Assembly (NCBI GenBank): GCA_947467315.1
Contig: CANIID010000005.1
Location: forward strand, 1 to 46,680
Direction of reading: 5' to 3'
Source: Betaproteobacteria bacterium
GTDB taxonomy: Bacteria > Pseudomonadota > Gammaproteobacteria > Burkholderiales > SG8-41
Length of the DNA: 46,680 nt
Part shown: piece after piece, positions 16,605 through 24,762 of the stretch
Layout: each line of letters opens with the position of its first letter
Numbering within the stretch: position 1 is the stretch's first letter
Made by a program: the position numbers and the translations under genes
Notes under the pieces: generated by a model
Database searches by the model: none
What the model saw: the letters and a program-made list of their open reading frames with translations, nothing else
Told to the model about the DNA's origin: nothing

Positions 16605-17582
16605 GTGAAAAAATTGTTTAAAAACATAATGTTATGTGTTGTTTGTGGTTGCGGTAGTGTGGGCGCCGGGCACGCTGCGGAGCCTGCGTGGCCCGCGAAA
16701 CCCGTGCGTGTGCTGGTGCCGTTTGCGCCGGGCGGCACCACCGACGTGATCGCGCGCATCATCGCCGCGCGCATGACGGAGATCACCGGCCAGCAATTCA
16801 TCGTCGATAACCGCGCAGGCGCCGGTGGCAACATCGGCACCGGCATCGTGGCAAGCGCCGCGCCAGATGGACACACGATACTGGTGAACAGCTCGGCGTT
16901 CGGTGTGAATCCCGGTTTGTATAAATCGATACCCTACGATCCGTTCAAGAGTTTTATTCCGATCACGAACTTCGCGGAATCACCGAATTTGTTTTCCGCG
17001 CATCCGAGCGTGCCCGCGAAAACCCTGCCCGATGCGTTGAAACTCGCCAACGCCGAGCCGAAGAAATACAGCTTCGCCACGCCGGGCATCGGCACCACGC
17101 CTCATCTGGCGGTGGAGATGTTGAAATTCGCGGTGAAAATGGATCTCGGCAATATTCCCTACAACGGCGCCGGGCCGTCGGTGGTCGCGCATCTGTCGGG
17201 ACAAGTCACGCTGGCGTGTTCGGCCCTGCCCACGCCCGCGCCGCATGTGAAAGCAGGCCGTTTGCGCGGCCTGGCGATGGGCTCGCGCAAACGCCATGCG
17301 TCGTTTCCTGATGTCCCGACCATGGCCGAATCCGGCTACAAGGATCAGGAATCCGAAACCATGCAGGGCCTCTACTTTCCGGCCGGCACGCCGCAGCACA
17401 TCGTGAAGCGTTTTCACAACGAGCTCACGAAAATTTCGCAAATGCCCGAAGTGCGCGAGCGCGTGGAAGGCCTGGGCTTTCAGTTCGTGATGAATACGCC
17501 CGAGGAATTCATGGCGCAGACGCGCAGTGAAGTCGAGAAATGGTCGCGCGTGGTGAAGAATGCTGGTGTGCAGGTGCAGTAG
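16605..17582 (+). CDS. Bug/TctC-family solute receptor
   Basis: A 325-residue paralogue of the preceding gene. GTG 16605 follows AGGAGGGG. The signal peptide (VKKLFKNIMLCVVCGCGSVGAGHA) has an unusually AT-rich coding stretch resembling the dispersed repeat. The domain begins WPAKPVRVLVPFAPGGTTDVIARIIAARM, followed by FIVDNRAGAGGNIGTGIVASAAPDGHT and LAMGSRKRHASFPDVPTMAESG. Its pocket loop is PFAPGG against PFPPGG in the neighbour. It lies between a Bug gene and an enolase-superfamily gene, all in the same direction, suggesting that the receptors and the enzyme share a substrate class. No TctAB subunits are present. Confidence 0.92.
   Translation: MKKLFKNIMLCVVCGCGSVGAGHAAEPAWPAKPVRVLVPFAPGGTTDVIARIIAARMTEITGQQFIVDNRAGAGGNIGTGIVASAAPDGHTILVNSSAFGVNPGLYKSIPYDPFKSFIPITNFAESPNLFSAHPSVPAKTLPDALKLANAEPKKYSFATPGIGTTPHLAVEMLKFAVKMDLGNIPYNGAGPSVVAHLSGQVTLACSALPTPAPHVKAGRLRGLAMGSRKRHASFPDVPTMAESGYKDQESETMQGLYFPAGTPQHIVKRFHNELTKISQMPEVRERVEGLGFQFVMNTPEEFMAQTRSEVEKWSRVVKNAGVQVQ
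16612..16636 (-). repeat. Degenerate, intragenic copy of the AT-rich element (copy k)
   Basis: Minus strand CATAACATTATGTTTTTAAA compares with copy c (GGTAACTATATGTTTTTAAA). It encodes part of the Bug signal peptide (LFKNIML) with AT-rich codons. Possibly chance. Confidence 0.3.
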
Positions 17583-17617
17583 CACGAAGATTAATCCTTG
17601 CAACGTCAAAGAAACCC

Positions 17618-18784
17618 ATGCGCATTGTAGACATCCGTGAAACCGCCATCCCGCTGAAATCCACCCTGCGCAATGCGGTGTTCGACTTCAGCGAAATGAC
17701 AACCTCCGTGGTCGCCGTGATTACTGACGTGATCCGCGACGGCAAGCCGGTGGCGGGTTTCGCCTTTAACTCAACTGGCCGTTACGCTTGCGGTGCGCAG
17801 ATGCGCGACCGGTTTATTCCGCGCATCCTGAAAGCCAAGCCGGAGTCGTTGCTCAACGCGGCGGGTGACAATCTCGAACCGGAAAAAATACTCGCCGCCA
17901 TGATGCAGCGAGAGAAACCCGGCGGTCACACCGAGCGCTCGGTGGCCATCGGCACCATCGAGGTTGCCTGCTGGGACGCGGTAGCGAAAATAGAAGGCAA
18001 GCCGCTGCATCGCGTGCTCGCCGAGCGCTATAACGACGGCAAGGTGATCGACAAAATCCCGTGTTACGTCGGCGGGGGCTGGTACGAGCCGGGCAAGGGC
18101 ATACCCGAACTGCTCGACGAGATACGCGAAAAACTCGATCAGGGTTATAGCGTGATGAAGATTAAGGTCGGTGGGGCGAGCATTCCTGAAGACGTCGCGC
18201 GTGTCGAAGCCTCGCTGAAGCTGATGCCATCCAGCCAGCATCTGGCGGTTGACGCCAACGCCGGCTTTAACCGCGAGCGTGCGCTGGCGTACGCGAAAGC
18301 GTTGTCGCCGTACAAACTCAAATGGTTTGAAGAGCCGAACGATCCGCTGGGTTTTGAACTGAACCGCGAATTCATCGCGCTGTATGGTTCGCCGGTCGGC
18401 ACCGGCGAAAACCTTTTCTCTACGCAGGATGTGGAAAACCTCGTCACCTTTGGCGGCATGCGCGCGGGCGTGGATTTCATTCAGACCGACGTGCCGCAAT
18501 CGTACGGCATTGTGCAGTTTGCACGCACGCTCGCCATGTTGAAGCAGCGCGGCTGGTCACGTGAAAGCGTGTTCCCGCACGGCGGTAATCAAATGACGCT
18601 GCATCTGGTTGGCGGCTTCGGCCTCGGTGGCTGCGAAGCGTATCCGGGCGTGTTCGGTATCTTTGCAGGGTTTGCCGATGATGCCAAAGTCGAGAATGGT
18701 TTTCTCAAACTGCCAGACAGGCCTGGCATCGGCTTTGAGGCGCAGAATCAGTTGTACTCGGCGATGCGCGCATTGGTTTCATAA
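17618..18784 (+). CDS. Mandelate racemase/muconate-lactonizing enzyme (enolase superfamily)
   Basis: A 388-residue enolase-superfamily enzyme that abstracts a proton alpha to a carboxylate, giving racemisation, dehydration or cycloisomerisation. ATG 17618 is chosen over the track start (17540) because MRIVDIRETAIPLKS is the canonical beginning. Barrel motifs: SVMKIKVGG (K-x-K catalytic lysines), LAVDANAGF (metal Asp), LKWFEEPNDP (metal Glu), VGTGENLFS (metal Glu), then FIQTDVPQSYG and VFPHGGNQMTLHLVGG with a possible general-base histidine. The substrate cannot be read from sequence; the preceding Bug receptors point to a carboxylic or sugar acid. It is convergent with the CoA-transferase operon across a REP-like palindrome. 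Confidence 0.88.
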   Translation: MRIVDIRETAIPLKSTLRNAVFDFSEMTTSVVAVITDVIRDGKPVAGFAFNSTGRYACGAQMRDRFIPRILKAKPESLLNAAGDNLEPEKILAAMMQREKPGGHTERSVAIGTIEVACWDAVAKIEGKPLHRVLAERYNDGKVIDKIPCYVGGGWYEPGKGIPELLDEIREKLDQGYSVMKIKVGGASIPEDVARVEASLKLMPSSQHLAVDANAGFNRERALAYAKALSPYKLKWFEEPNDPLGFELNREFIALYGSPVGTGENLFSTQDVENLVTFGGMRAGVDFIQTDVPQSYGIVQFARTLAMLKQRGWSRESVFPHGGNQMTLHLVGGFGLGGCEAYPGVFGIFAGFADDAKVENGFLKLPDRPGIGFEAQNQLYSAMRALVS

Positions 18785-18797
18785 GCGCCGGTTTGTC

Positions 18798-18828
18798 GTA
18801 GGTCGGAACGCGCAGCGGTTCCGACACA
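18798..18828. repeat. REP-like palindrome
   Basis: GTAGGTCGGAACGCGCAGCG, continuing GTTCCGACAC: stem GTCGGAAC/GTTCCGAC with the GTAGG head typical of REP elements, between the convergent enolase-superfamily and CoA-transferase genes. Related copies lie at 27675-27757. Confidence 0.75.
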
Positions 18829-18832
18829 CTCG

Positions 18833-20065
18833 CTATAAAATCTTCTTTTCGCGCAACGCCGCAATCTCCGCATCGCTCTTGCCCAGCACCCCACGCAACA
18901 CCACCTCCACATGTTCCCCCACCAGCGGCGGTGGCATGTCATACGCAATCGGTGTGCGTGAAAACTTGATCGGATTCGCCACCAGCGGCACGCTGCCCGC
19001 CTTCGGGTGCGGCACATCGATCTTTATGCCGCGATGCTGCACCTGCGGGTCTGCATACACCTGATCCAAGCGGTTGATCGGGCCGCAGGGCACGCCGACG
19101 GTTTCCAGCAGCGTTACCCATTCGGCGGTAGTCTTCTTTTTTAATTCGGCGGCAACCGACGCGGTGCAGGTGTCGCGGTTTTTGATGCGCAGCGCGTTGC
19201 TGGCGTAGCGCGGGTCGCTGCCTACATCGGGTATGCCCGCTGCCTCGCACAGGCGCTGGAACTGGCCGTCGTTGCCGGTGGCGATGATGATGTCGCCGTC
19301 TTGGGTGCGAAAGGTTTGATACGGCATCACGTTCGGATGCGCATTGCCCATGCGCGTCGGCACCTCGCCGCCGATCAGGTAATTGGCGTTCTGATTGGCG
19401 AGCCAGGCTACGGTGGAATCGAGCAGTGCCATGTCGATGTGCTGGCCTTTGCCGCTGGTATGGCGTTCGTGCAGCGCGGAGACGATGCCCACGGTGGAAT
19501 ACATGCCGGTCATCAAATCCGCAATCGCAACGCCGACTTTCTGCGGGCCGCCGCCCGGCAGATCGTCGCGCTCGCCGGTGATGCTCATTACGCCGGCCAT
19601 GCCCTGAATCATGAAGTCGTATCCCGCACGGTCGCGATAGGGCCCGGTCTGGCCGAAGCCGGTGATCGAGCAATAGACCAAACGAGGATTTAGCACCGAT
19701 AACGAATCGTAATCGAGGCCGTAGCGCTTCAAGTCGCCGACTTTGTAATTCTCCAGCAGCACATCGGATTTTTGCGCCAGCTCGCGGATGATCTGCTGGC
19801 CTTCGGGCTTGGCGATGTCGAGGGTGAGCGATTGTTTGCCGCGATTCGCGCACATGAAATACGCGGCGTCACTGGTGTCGTTGCCGTCGCGATCTTTGAC
19901 GAACGGTGGACCCCAGGCGCGGGTGTCGTCGCCCTTGCCGGGGCGTTCGATCTTGATCACTTCGGCGCCGAGGTCGGCAAGTAACTGGCCGACCCACGGG
20001 CCGGCGAGGATGCGGCTCATGTCGAGGACGCGGATGCCCGCGAGGGGGCCTGAGCGGCTTGTCAT
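18833..20065 (-). CDS. CaiB/BaiF family (class III) CoA-transferase
   Basis: A 410-residue class III CoA-transferase, moving CoA between carboxylic acids via an aspartyl thioester. Typical start: PLAGIRVLDMSRILAGPWVGQLLADLGAEVIKIERPGKGDDTRAWGPPF. Then NRGKQSLTLDIAKPEGQQIIREL, ITGFGQTGPYRDRAGYDFMIQGMAG, and VGVAIADLMTGMYSTVGIVSAL, containing the expected catalytic Asp (ADLMTG). It is the last gene of a five-gene minus-strand operon; its ATG overlaps the preceding UGSC-partner gene by 4 bases. The operon context implies activation of an organic acid, substrate unknown. Confidence 0.92.
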   Translation of the reverse strand: MTSRSGPLAGIRVLDMSRILAGPWVGQLLADLGAEVIKIERPGKGDDTRAWGPPFVKDRDGNDTSDAAYFMCANRGKQSLTLDIAKPEGQQIIRELAQKSDVLLENYKVGDLKRYGLDYDSLSVLNPRLVYCSITGFGQTGPYRDRAGYDFMIQGMAGVMSITGERDDLPGGGPQKVGVAIADLMTGMYSTVGIVSALHERHTSGKGQHIDMALLDSTVAWLANQNANYLIGGEVPTRMGNAHPNVMPYQTFRTQDGDIIIATGNDGQFQRLCEAAGIPDVGSDPRYASNALRIKNRDTCTASVAAELKKKTTAEWVTLLETVGVPCGPINRLDQVYADPQVQHRGIKIDVPHPKAGSVPLVANPIKFSRTPIAYDMPPPLVGEHVEVVLRGVLGKSDAEIAALREKKIL

Positions 20066-21105
20066 TGGCGTATCTTGATTTCGCGGCTAATCGCCTTGGT
20101 GGTTCCGCCCCAAGTCGGCAGGTAAGCGGCCTTACGCCCCACGCCGCCGGCCACCACGATCATCAAATCATCTGCTTTCTCGGCAACACGGATGACTTTC
20201 GCCGAGGGATCGGACGCTGCCGCCATGCGATGTTTGCGCTGCGCAGGCGCGAGCTTCTCGACCGGCAGTACGGCTTGTTCCCAGATCATCTGTTTGGTCT
20301 GTTGCTTGGTAAAACCGTCGCGATGAAACATTGCCGCCCACTCGGGCGGGAACAAACACAGCGGCTCGCCGCCGCCGAGCAATCCCGCGCCGCCGGAGAT
20401 GCCGGCCATCAACATGGATTGCGCGAAGGTCTGTGCAAGGCCCGTCGCGTCCTGACTGTCGGAGTCGTTGACTTCACCGGTTCCGGAGATGCCGACCGCG
20501 GTGACGACACTCGCGTCTTTTGAAAAACCGCGCTCCACGTGCAGTGGCGCCCACGGGCTTTCGTCGATGTTCTCGGCGAAGCAGCACGCGTATTTGGCGG
20601 GCTGGCCGAGTGTCGCCATGTCTGTTTCGCCGGGAATCGCGCCGCCGATGTTTTGCAGAATCAGCGTCATCGCACGGCCGATGGTGGCGTTGGCGCGGTT
20701 GCCCGAGCCCAGCGCGTTGTTTTTTCCGTTAAGCCCGAGTTGTTCAACGATGGGACCGTTGACGATGTACATCGGCGCGGCGGAACCGGTGGTGGTGCCG
20801 ATACCCACCAAATTGAAACTCATGTCGGACAATGCATCAACCGCAGCGATCAGCACCGGCAGGTACTCCGCTTTGCATCCGGCCATCACCGCGCAGATGG
20901 CGATGTCACCGGCGGTGGCTGTCTCGAAGCCCGGCGGCAGCATGCTGATTTCTTCGTCAGCGGCGTAGTTATTCGCCGCCAACATCGCTGCCACGCGCTG
21001 CATCGTTGGCGGCACCAGCGGCAGACCATCGCTTAGATAAGCGGCTGCGAGTTCCGCTTGCACGCGTTCATACGCAGCGTCGTGTGCGCCTTCCCATGGC
21101 TTCAT
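20062..21105 (-). CDS. Stand-alone UGSC-partner-domain protein, function unknown
   Basis: A 347-residue protein with no signal peptide. It is clearly homologous to the C-terminal ~345 residues of the UGSC selenoprotein at 13859-15463. Shared landmarks are SDGLPLVPPTMQRVAAMLA, AICAVMAGCKAEYLPVLIAA, VNGPIVEQLGLNG, GSGNRANATIGRAMTLILQNIGGAIPGETDMATLGQPAKY, and CCFAENIDESPWAPLHVERGF. Several positions suggest an active site (MAGC, C-x-AEN, PWxPLHVERGF). It lacks the UGSC domain, and none is adjacent. It is the fourth gene of the operon, with 2 bases after the dehydrogenase gene and ATGA overlap into the CoA-transferase. I do not know a biochemical activity for this family. Confidence 0.78.
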   Translation of the reverse strand: MKPWEGAHDAAYERVQAELAAAYLSDGLPLVPPTMQRVAAMLAANNYAADEEISMLPPGFETATAGDIAICAVMAGCKAEYLPVLIAAVDALSDMSFNLVGIGTTTGSAAPMYIVNGPIVEQLGLNGKNNALGSGNRANATIGRAMTLILQNIGGAIPGETDMATLGQPAKYACCFAENIDESPWAPLHVERGFSKDASVVTAVGISGTGEVNDSDSQDATGLAQTFAQSMLMAGISGGAGLLGGGEPLCLFPPEWAAMFHRDGFTKQQTKQMIWEQAVLPVEKLAPAQRKHRMAAASDPSAKVIRVAEKADDLMIVVAGGVGRKAAYLPTWGGTTKAISREIKIRQ

Positions 21106-21131
21106 AACTATTTGTTTTTATTGGTATATTT
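21105..21131 (+). repeat. Dispersed AT-rich element, copy e
   Basis: TAACTATTTGTTTTTATTGG, continuing TATATTT. On the minus strand it encodes the last residues of the dehydrogenase (KYTNKNK) and its TAG stop. Confidence 0.65.
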
Positions 21132-21995
21132 GTGCATCTCGGTATGGTCGGACAAGAAGCCGAGCTTCTTTTCCATGTCATCCCAGATGTCGGCGGTGGG
21201 TTTGGCGAGGGTAGTCGAGGTGCCCATCGCCTGCGCGATTTCCAGCGCGGTGCGCACGTCTTTCGCCATCAAGCCGGTGGAAAAGCCCGCGTTATACGCG
21301 CCGGAAATCATGAACTGTTTGCACTTGCGTTGCGTGGTGCCGTTATAGCCGCTGGAGGTGTTGATGATGTCGATGGCGATGTTCGGATCAATGCCGAATG
21401 CCTCGCCCGCGTGCATGGCTTCGCAAGCGGCGATCATGCCGGCGGCGGACACATAGTTGTTCAGCGCCTTGATCGCGTGGCCCGCGCCCAGCGGACCGGC
21501 GTAATAAATCTGGTTGCCCATTTTTTCGAGCATCGGCTTTACGCGCTCGAATATCGCTTTATCGCCGCCCACCATGATCGACAGTGTCGCGGCGGTTGCG
21601 CCTTTGACGCCATTGGAAACCGGTGCATCGATAAACTGAAAGCCTTTCTTTTCCAGAATCGCGCCGAGTTCGCGCGTGCCCATCGGTGACGATGAACTCA
21701 TGTCGATGATGAGACTGCCGGGCTTCAGCGTTTCGCAGATGCCGCCCGGGCCCAACAAAGCTTTATGCACCAGCTTGCCGTCGGGCAGCATGGTGATGAC
21801 GGTGTTGCTTTTGGTGGCCAAGTCAGCGAGGCTGGTGGCGACTTCGCATTCGTGGGTCGCGGCAACGGCTTGCGCTTTTTTGGCATCAATATCGAACAGC
21901 ACCAGCTTGTGCCCGGCCTTGATGAGATTGGTGGACATGGGCGTGCCCATGGCGCCGATGCCGGCGAAACCGATTTTTCCGAGTGAAGTCGTCAT
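21108..21995 (-). CDS. 3-hydroxyisobutyrate dehydrogenase-like NAD(P)-dependent oxidoreductase
   Basis: A 295-residue beta-hydroxyacid dehydrogenase (3-hydroxyisobutyrate, tartronate-semialdehyde or gamma-hydroxybutyrate type). Rossmann motif IGFAGIGAMGTPMSTNLIKAGH at the N-terminus, substrate loop FIDAPVSNGVKGATAATLSIMVGG, and the catalytic lysine region GAGHAIKALNNYVSAAGMIAACEAM. Cytoplasmic. It is the third gene of the minus-strand operon, 9 bases after the ornithine-cyclodeaminase-like gene. Its C-terminal tail (YTNKNK-stop) comes from a dispersed AT-rich repeat and differs in composition from the rest of the protein. Confidence 0.9.
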   Translation of the reverse strand: MTTSLGKIGFAGIGAMGTPMSTNLIKAGHKLVLFDIDAKKAQAVAATHECEVATSLADLATKSNTVITMLPDGKLVHKALLGPGGICETLKPGSLIIDMSSSSPMGTRELGAILEKKGFQFIDAPVSNGVKGATAATLSIMVGGDKAIFERVKPMLEKMGNQIYYAGPLGAGHAIKALNNYVSAAGMIAACEAMHAGEAFGIDPNIAIDIINTSSGYNGTTQRKCKQFMISGAYNAGFSTGLMAKDVRTALEIAQAMGTSTTLAKPTADIWDDMEKKLGFLSDHTEMHKYTNKNK

Positions 21996-22004
21996 TTCAA
22001 TTCC

Positions 22005-22964
22005 TTATAGTCCTACGGGTAGTTGAGTGCCGAGGCCTCGAGCCTTGGCCAGTTCCAGCGCTTTCGCCGCACCGTATAAATCCTGGATGCCCATGCCGTG
22101 CGATTCGTACAGCGTGATCTGCTCGCGCGAGGTGCGGCCCTTCGCCTTGCCTGCGAACACGTCACCGATTTCGGTGAGGTATTCCCACTGGATCACGCCT
22201 TTTTCCGCGGATGACACCAGATCGCCGCATTCCTTTTGCGCGGTGCCGCGTGAATCGACCGTAATGAGGTCGCAGCGTTTGACGGTGGCGTCGTCGATCT
22301 CGGCGCGTGACAGCGCGTTGGAGCCGGCGGCGTTGATGTGTACGCCCGGCGTCAGCCATTCGCCGTTGATGGTGGGCTTGGCGGACTTGGTGATGACGTT
22401 GAGGATGTGCGCACCGCGCACGGCCGCTTCGGCGGAGGCCGCGGGCACGACCGGCAGGCCGAGTTTATCCGTCATCTTTTTGCAATACGCTTCGAGCTTG
22501 TCGCGCGTGCGTGAAAAAACACGGGCCTCCTTGATCTTGCGCACCGCGCACACCGCTTCGAGCTGGCCGATGGATTGGTAGCCGCTGCCGATCTGGCCGA
22601 CGATGGAGGCGTCTTCATTGGCCAGATATTTCGTCGCCGCGCCGCTCGCCGCGCCCGTGCGCACCATGCTCATCCAGATCGCCTCGACCATGGCGACCAG
22701 CTTGCCGGTTTCGATGCTGATGAGATTCACATAGAAACTTTTGCCGGTGGGGCGGGTGTAATAAAACTTGAAGCCGGTGTAGCCGATGGCTTTCGACGAT
22801 GCCTGCAACACATGCTGCGTGCCTTCCGGCGTGTAGATGCGTTGACGCGGAATATCGATTGCCTGATGCAGTGCGCGGTCTTTCAGCGAACGCTCGGTGG
22901 TTTGCAGCAAAATTTCCATGTTCAGCACTTGCTGAACATCTTTTTCGGTGAGGTAATGAATCAT
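22005..22964 (-). CDS. Ornithine cyclodeaminase/mu-crystallin family protein
   Basis: A 319-residue NAD(P)-binding protein of the OCD/mu-crystallin family; members act as ornithine cyclodeaminases, ketimine reductases or amino-acid dehydrogenases. Visible: MIHYLTEKDVQQVLNMEILLQTTERSL start, YTGFKFYYTRP with the substrate lysine, MVEAIWMSMVRTGAASGAATKYLA, the Rossmann IGSGYQSIGQLEAV, and the late loop INAAGSNALSRAEIDDATVKRCDLITVDSR. The exact substrate cannot be called. Its start overlaps the preceding TPP-enzyme gene by 4 bases (translational coupling). It suggests the pathway handles an amino or imino acid. Confidence 0.9.
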   Translation of the reverse strand: MIHYLTEKDVQQVLNMEILLQTTERSLKDRALHQAIDIPRQRIYTPEGTQHVLQASSKAIGYTGFKFYYTRPTGKSFYVNLISIETGKLVAMVEAIWMSMVRTGAASGAATKYLANEDASIVGQIGSGYQSIGQLEAVCAVRKIKEARVFSRTRDKLEAYCKKMTDKLGLPVVPAASAEAAVRGAHILNVITKSAKPTINGEWLTPGVHINAAGSNALSRAEIDDATVKRCDLITVDSRGTAQKECGDLVSSAEKGVIQWEYLTEIGDVFAGKAKGRTSREQITLYESHGMGIQDLYGAAKALELAKARGLGTQLPVGL

Positions 22965-24652
22965 TGTTTTTTGGCTTTCAGGGCTTCTTCGGTGATGGAC
23001 GACAGCGACGCGCGGGGCGAGATGGCATCCGGATCAATGCGCACTTCAATCAGCGCCGCAGTCTTGGCGTTCCACGCGCGTTCAAAGGCCGCTTCGAAAT
23101 CCGCTGTGGCTTCGACGATTTCGCCGTGCAGGCCATAGGCGCGCGCCAGCGCCGCGAAGTCCGGATTTTTCAGCATGGTGCCGCTGATGCGTGTTGGGTA
23201 ATGGCGTTCCTGATGCATGCGGATGGTGCCGTACATGCCGTTGTTGACCACGATGAAAATCACTTTTGCATCGTATTGCGCGGCGGTGGCGAGTTCCTGG
23301 CCAGTCATCAGAAAGTCGCCGTCGCCAGCAAACGTCACCACAGGCCGCTTGGGGTACACGATTTTGGCGCCGACGCCCGCAGGCACGCCATAACCCATGG
23401 CACCGCTGGTAGGCGCGAGTTGCGTTCTGAAGCCGCCGTAGCGATAGAAACGATGCACCCACAGCGAAAAATTCCCCGCGCCGTTGGTGATGATGGTTTC
23501 CGGCGGCAGGCGCTTGTTGAGCCAGCCGACGATTTCGCTCATGTTGACCTTGCCCGGCACTTTGACCGGCTTTTGCCAGGCGTCGAGGTCGGCGCGCGCG
23601 CCTTTGGTCCATTCGCTCCATGAGGGTTTCAGCGGCGGCAGCTTGCGCGCTGCCGCGGCGAATTCCGGCATGCCGGCGTTGATCAGCAGATCGGCCTGAT
23701 ACACGCGGCCCAACTCGTCGGCGCCGGGGTAGATGTGCACAAACGGCTGCTTGGGGCGGGGAATGTCGATCAGGCCATAGTTGACGGTCGTCCACTCGCC
23801 GAGCCGCGAGCCGATGGCGATCAACAGGTCGCTTTCACCGATGCGCTTGGCGAGTGCCGGATTGAGGCCCACCGCCACGTCGCCCACGTAGTGCGAGTCG
23901 CGGTTGTCGATCATGTCTTGTGCGCGATACGAGCACGCCACCGGCAGATCAAATGTCGTGGCAAAGGCGAGAAAATCATCGCAGCCTTTTTTGCTCCAGC
24001 CCGCGCCGCCTAGAATGACCAGCGGCTGTTTGGCCTTGGCCAGCATTTCGCGCAGCCGGTGCATGTCGGCTTCGCCGGGGTGCGCGGCGACGCGCTGGTA
24101 ACACGCGAGTTGTTTTTCTTCGACCACGTCGTCTTGCATGTCTTCCGGCAGTGCCAGCACTACCGGGCCGGGGCGACCGGAGGTGGCGATGTGAAACGCG
24201 TGGCTGATCATTTCCTGCACGCGGTCGGCGCGGTCAATGCTGGCCACCCACTTGGCCATCTGGCCGAACATGCGGCGATAATCGACTTCCTGAAACGATT
24301 CGCGCTCCGTGTACTGGCTGTTGATTTGCCCGATGAACAAGATCATCGGCGTGGAATCCTGAAACGCTGTATGCAGGCCCACCGCCGCATTGCTGGCGCC
24401 GGGGCCGCGGGTGACAAAACACAGGCCGGGCTGGCCGGTGAGCTTGCCGTAGGCGTCGGCCATATTCGCAGCACCGCCTTCCTGACGGCAGATGATGAAT
24501 TTGAATTTGTCTTCAACATCGTGCATCGCATCGAGCACGGCGAGATACGATTCTCCGGGCACGCCGAAGCCGGTGTCCGCGCCGTGCGTGATCAGGGCAT
24601 CGACAAGCAATTGCGCGCCGGTGCGGCTGCGGGGTTTTGCGCTGGGGGGCAT
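22961..24652 (-). CDS. Thiamine-pyrophosphate-dependent enzyme (acetolactate synthase-like)
   Basis: A 563-residue TPP enzyme of the acetolactate synthase/2-oxoacid decarboxylase group. ATG 24652 is chosen because GGAGGA lies 4 nt upstream; the track start (24682) adds ten residues. N-terminal PYR domain with the catalytic Glu in CRQEGGAANMADAYGKLTG; central domain with PLVILGGAGWSKKG; C-terminal PP domain with the TPP-Mg motif TFAGDGDFLMTGQELATAAQYDAKVIFIVVNNGMYG. No acetolactate synthase small subunit follows, so a catabolic role (oxoacid decarboxylation or aldehyde ligation) is more likely than branched-chain synthesis. First gene of the five-gene operon. Confidence 0.88.
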   Translation of the reverse strand: MPPSAKPRSRTGAQLLVDALITHGADTGFGVPGESYLAVLDAMHDVEDKFKFIICRQEGGAANMADAYGKLTGQPGLCFVTRGPGASNAAVGLHTAFQDSTPMILFIGQINSQYTERESFQEVDYRRMFGQMAKWVASIDRADRVQEMISHAFHIATSGRPGPVVLALPEDMQDDVVEEKQLACYQRVAAHPGEADMHRLREMLAKAKQPLVILGGAGWSKKGCDDFLAFATTFDLPVACSYRAQDMIDNRDSHYVGDVAVGLNPALAKRIGESDLLIAIGSRLGEWTTVNYGLIDIPRPKQPFVHIYPGADELGRVYQADLLINAGMPEFAAAARKLPPLKPSWSEWTKGARADLDAWQKPVKVPGKVNMSEIVGWLNKRLPPETIITNGAGNFSLWVHRFYRYGGFRTQLAPTSGAMGYGVPAGVGAKIVYPKRPVVTFAGDGDFLMTGQELATAAQYDAKVIFIVVNNGMYGTIRMHQERHYPTRISGTMLKNPDFAALARAYGLHGEIVEATADFEAAFERAWNAKTAALIEVRIDPDAISPRASLSSITEEALKAKKQ

Positions 24653-24762
24653 GCTTCCTCCGGGGTGTCTTGCGGAATTCACGAATTGAAACCGTGCAGA
24701 GCTGCACGGGCACGAAAGGTTATCACAAAGCCGCGCGCATTTTGTGCGCGGGACGGTGCCTG

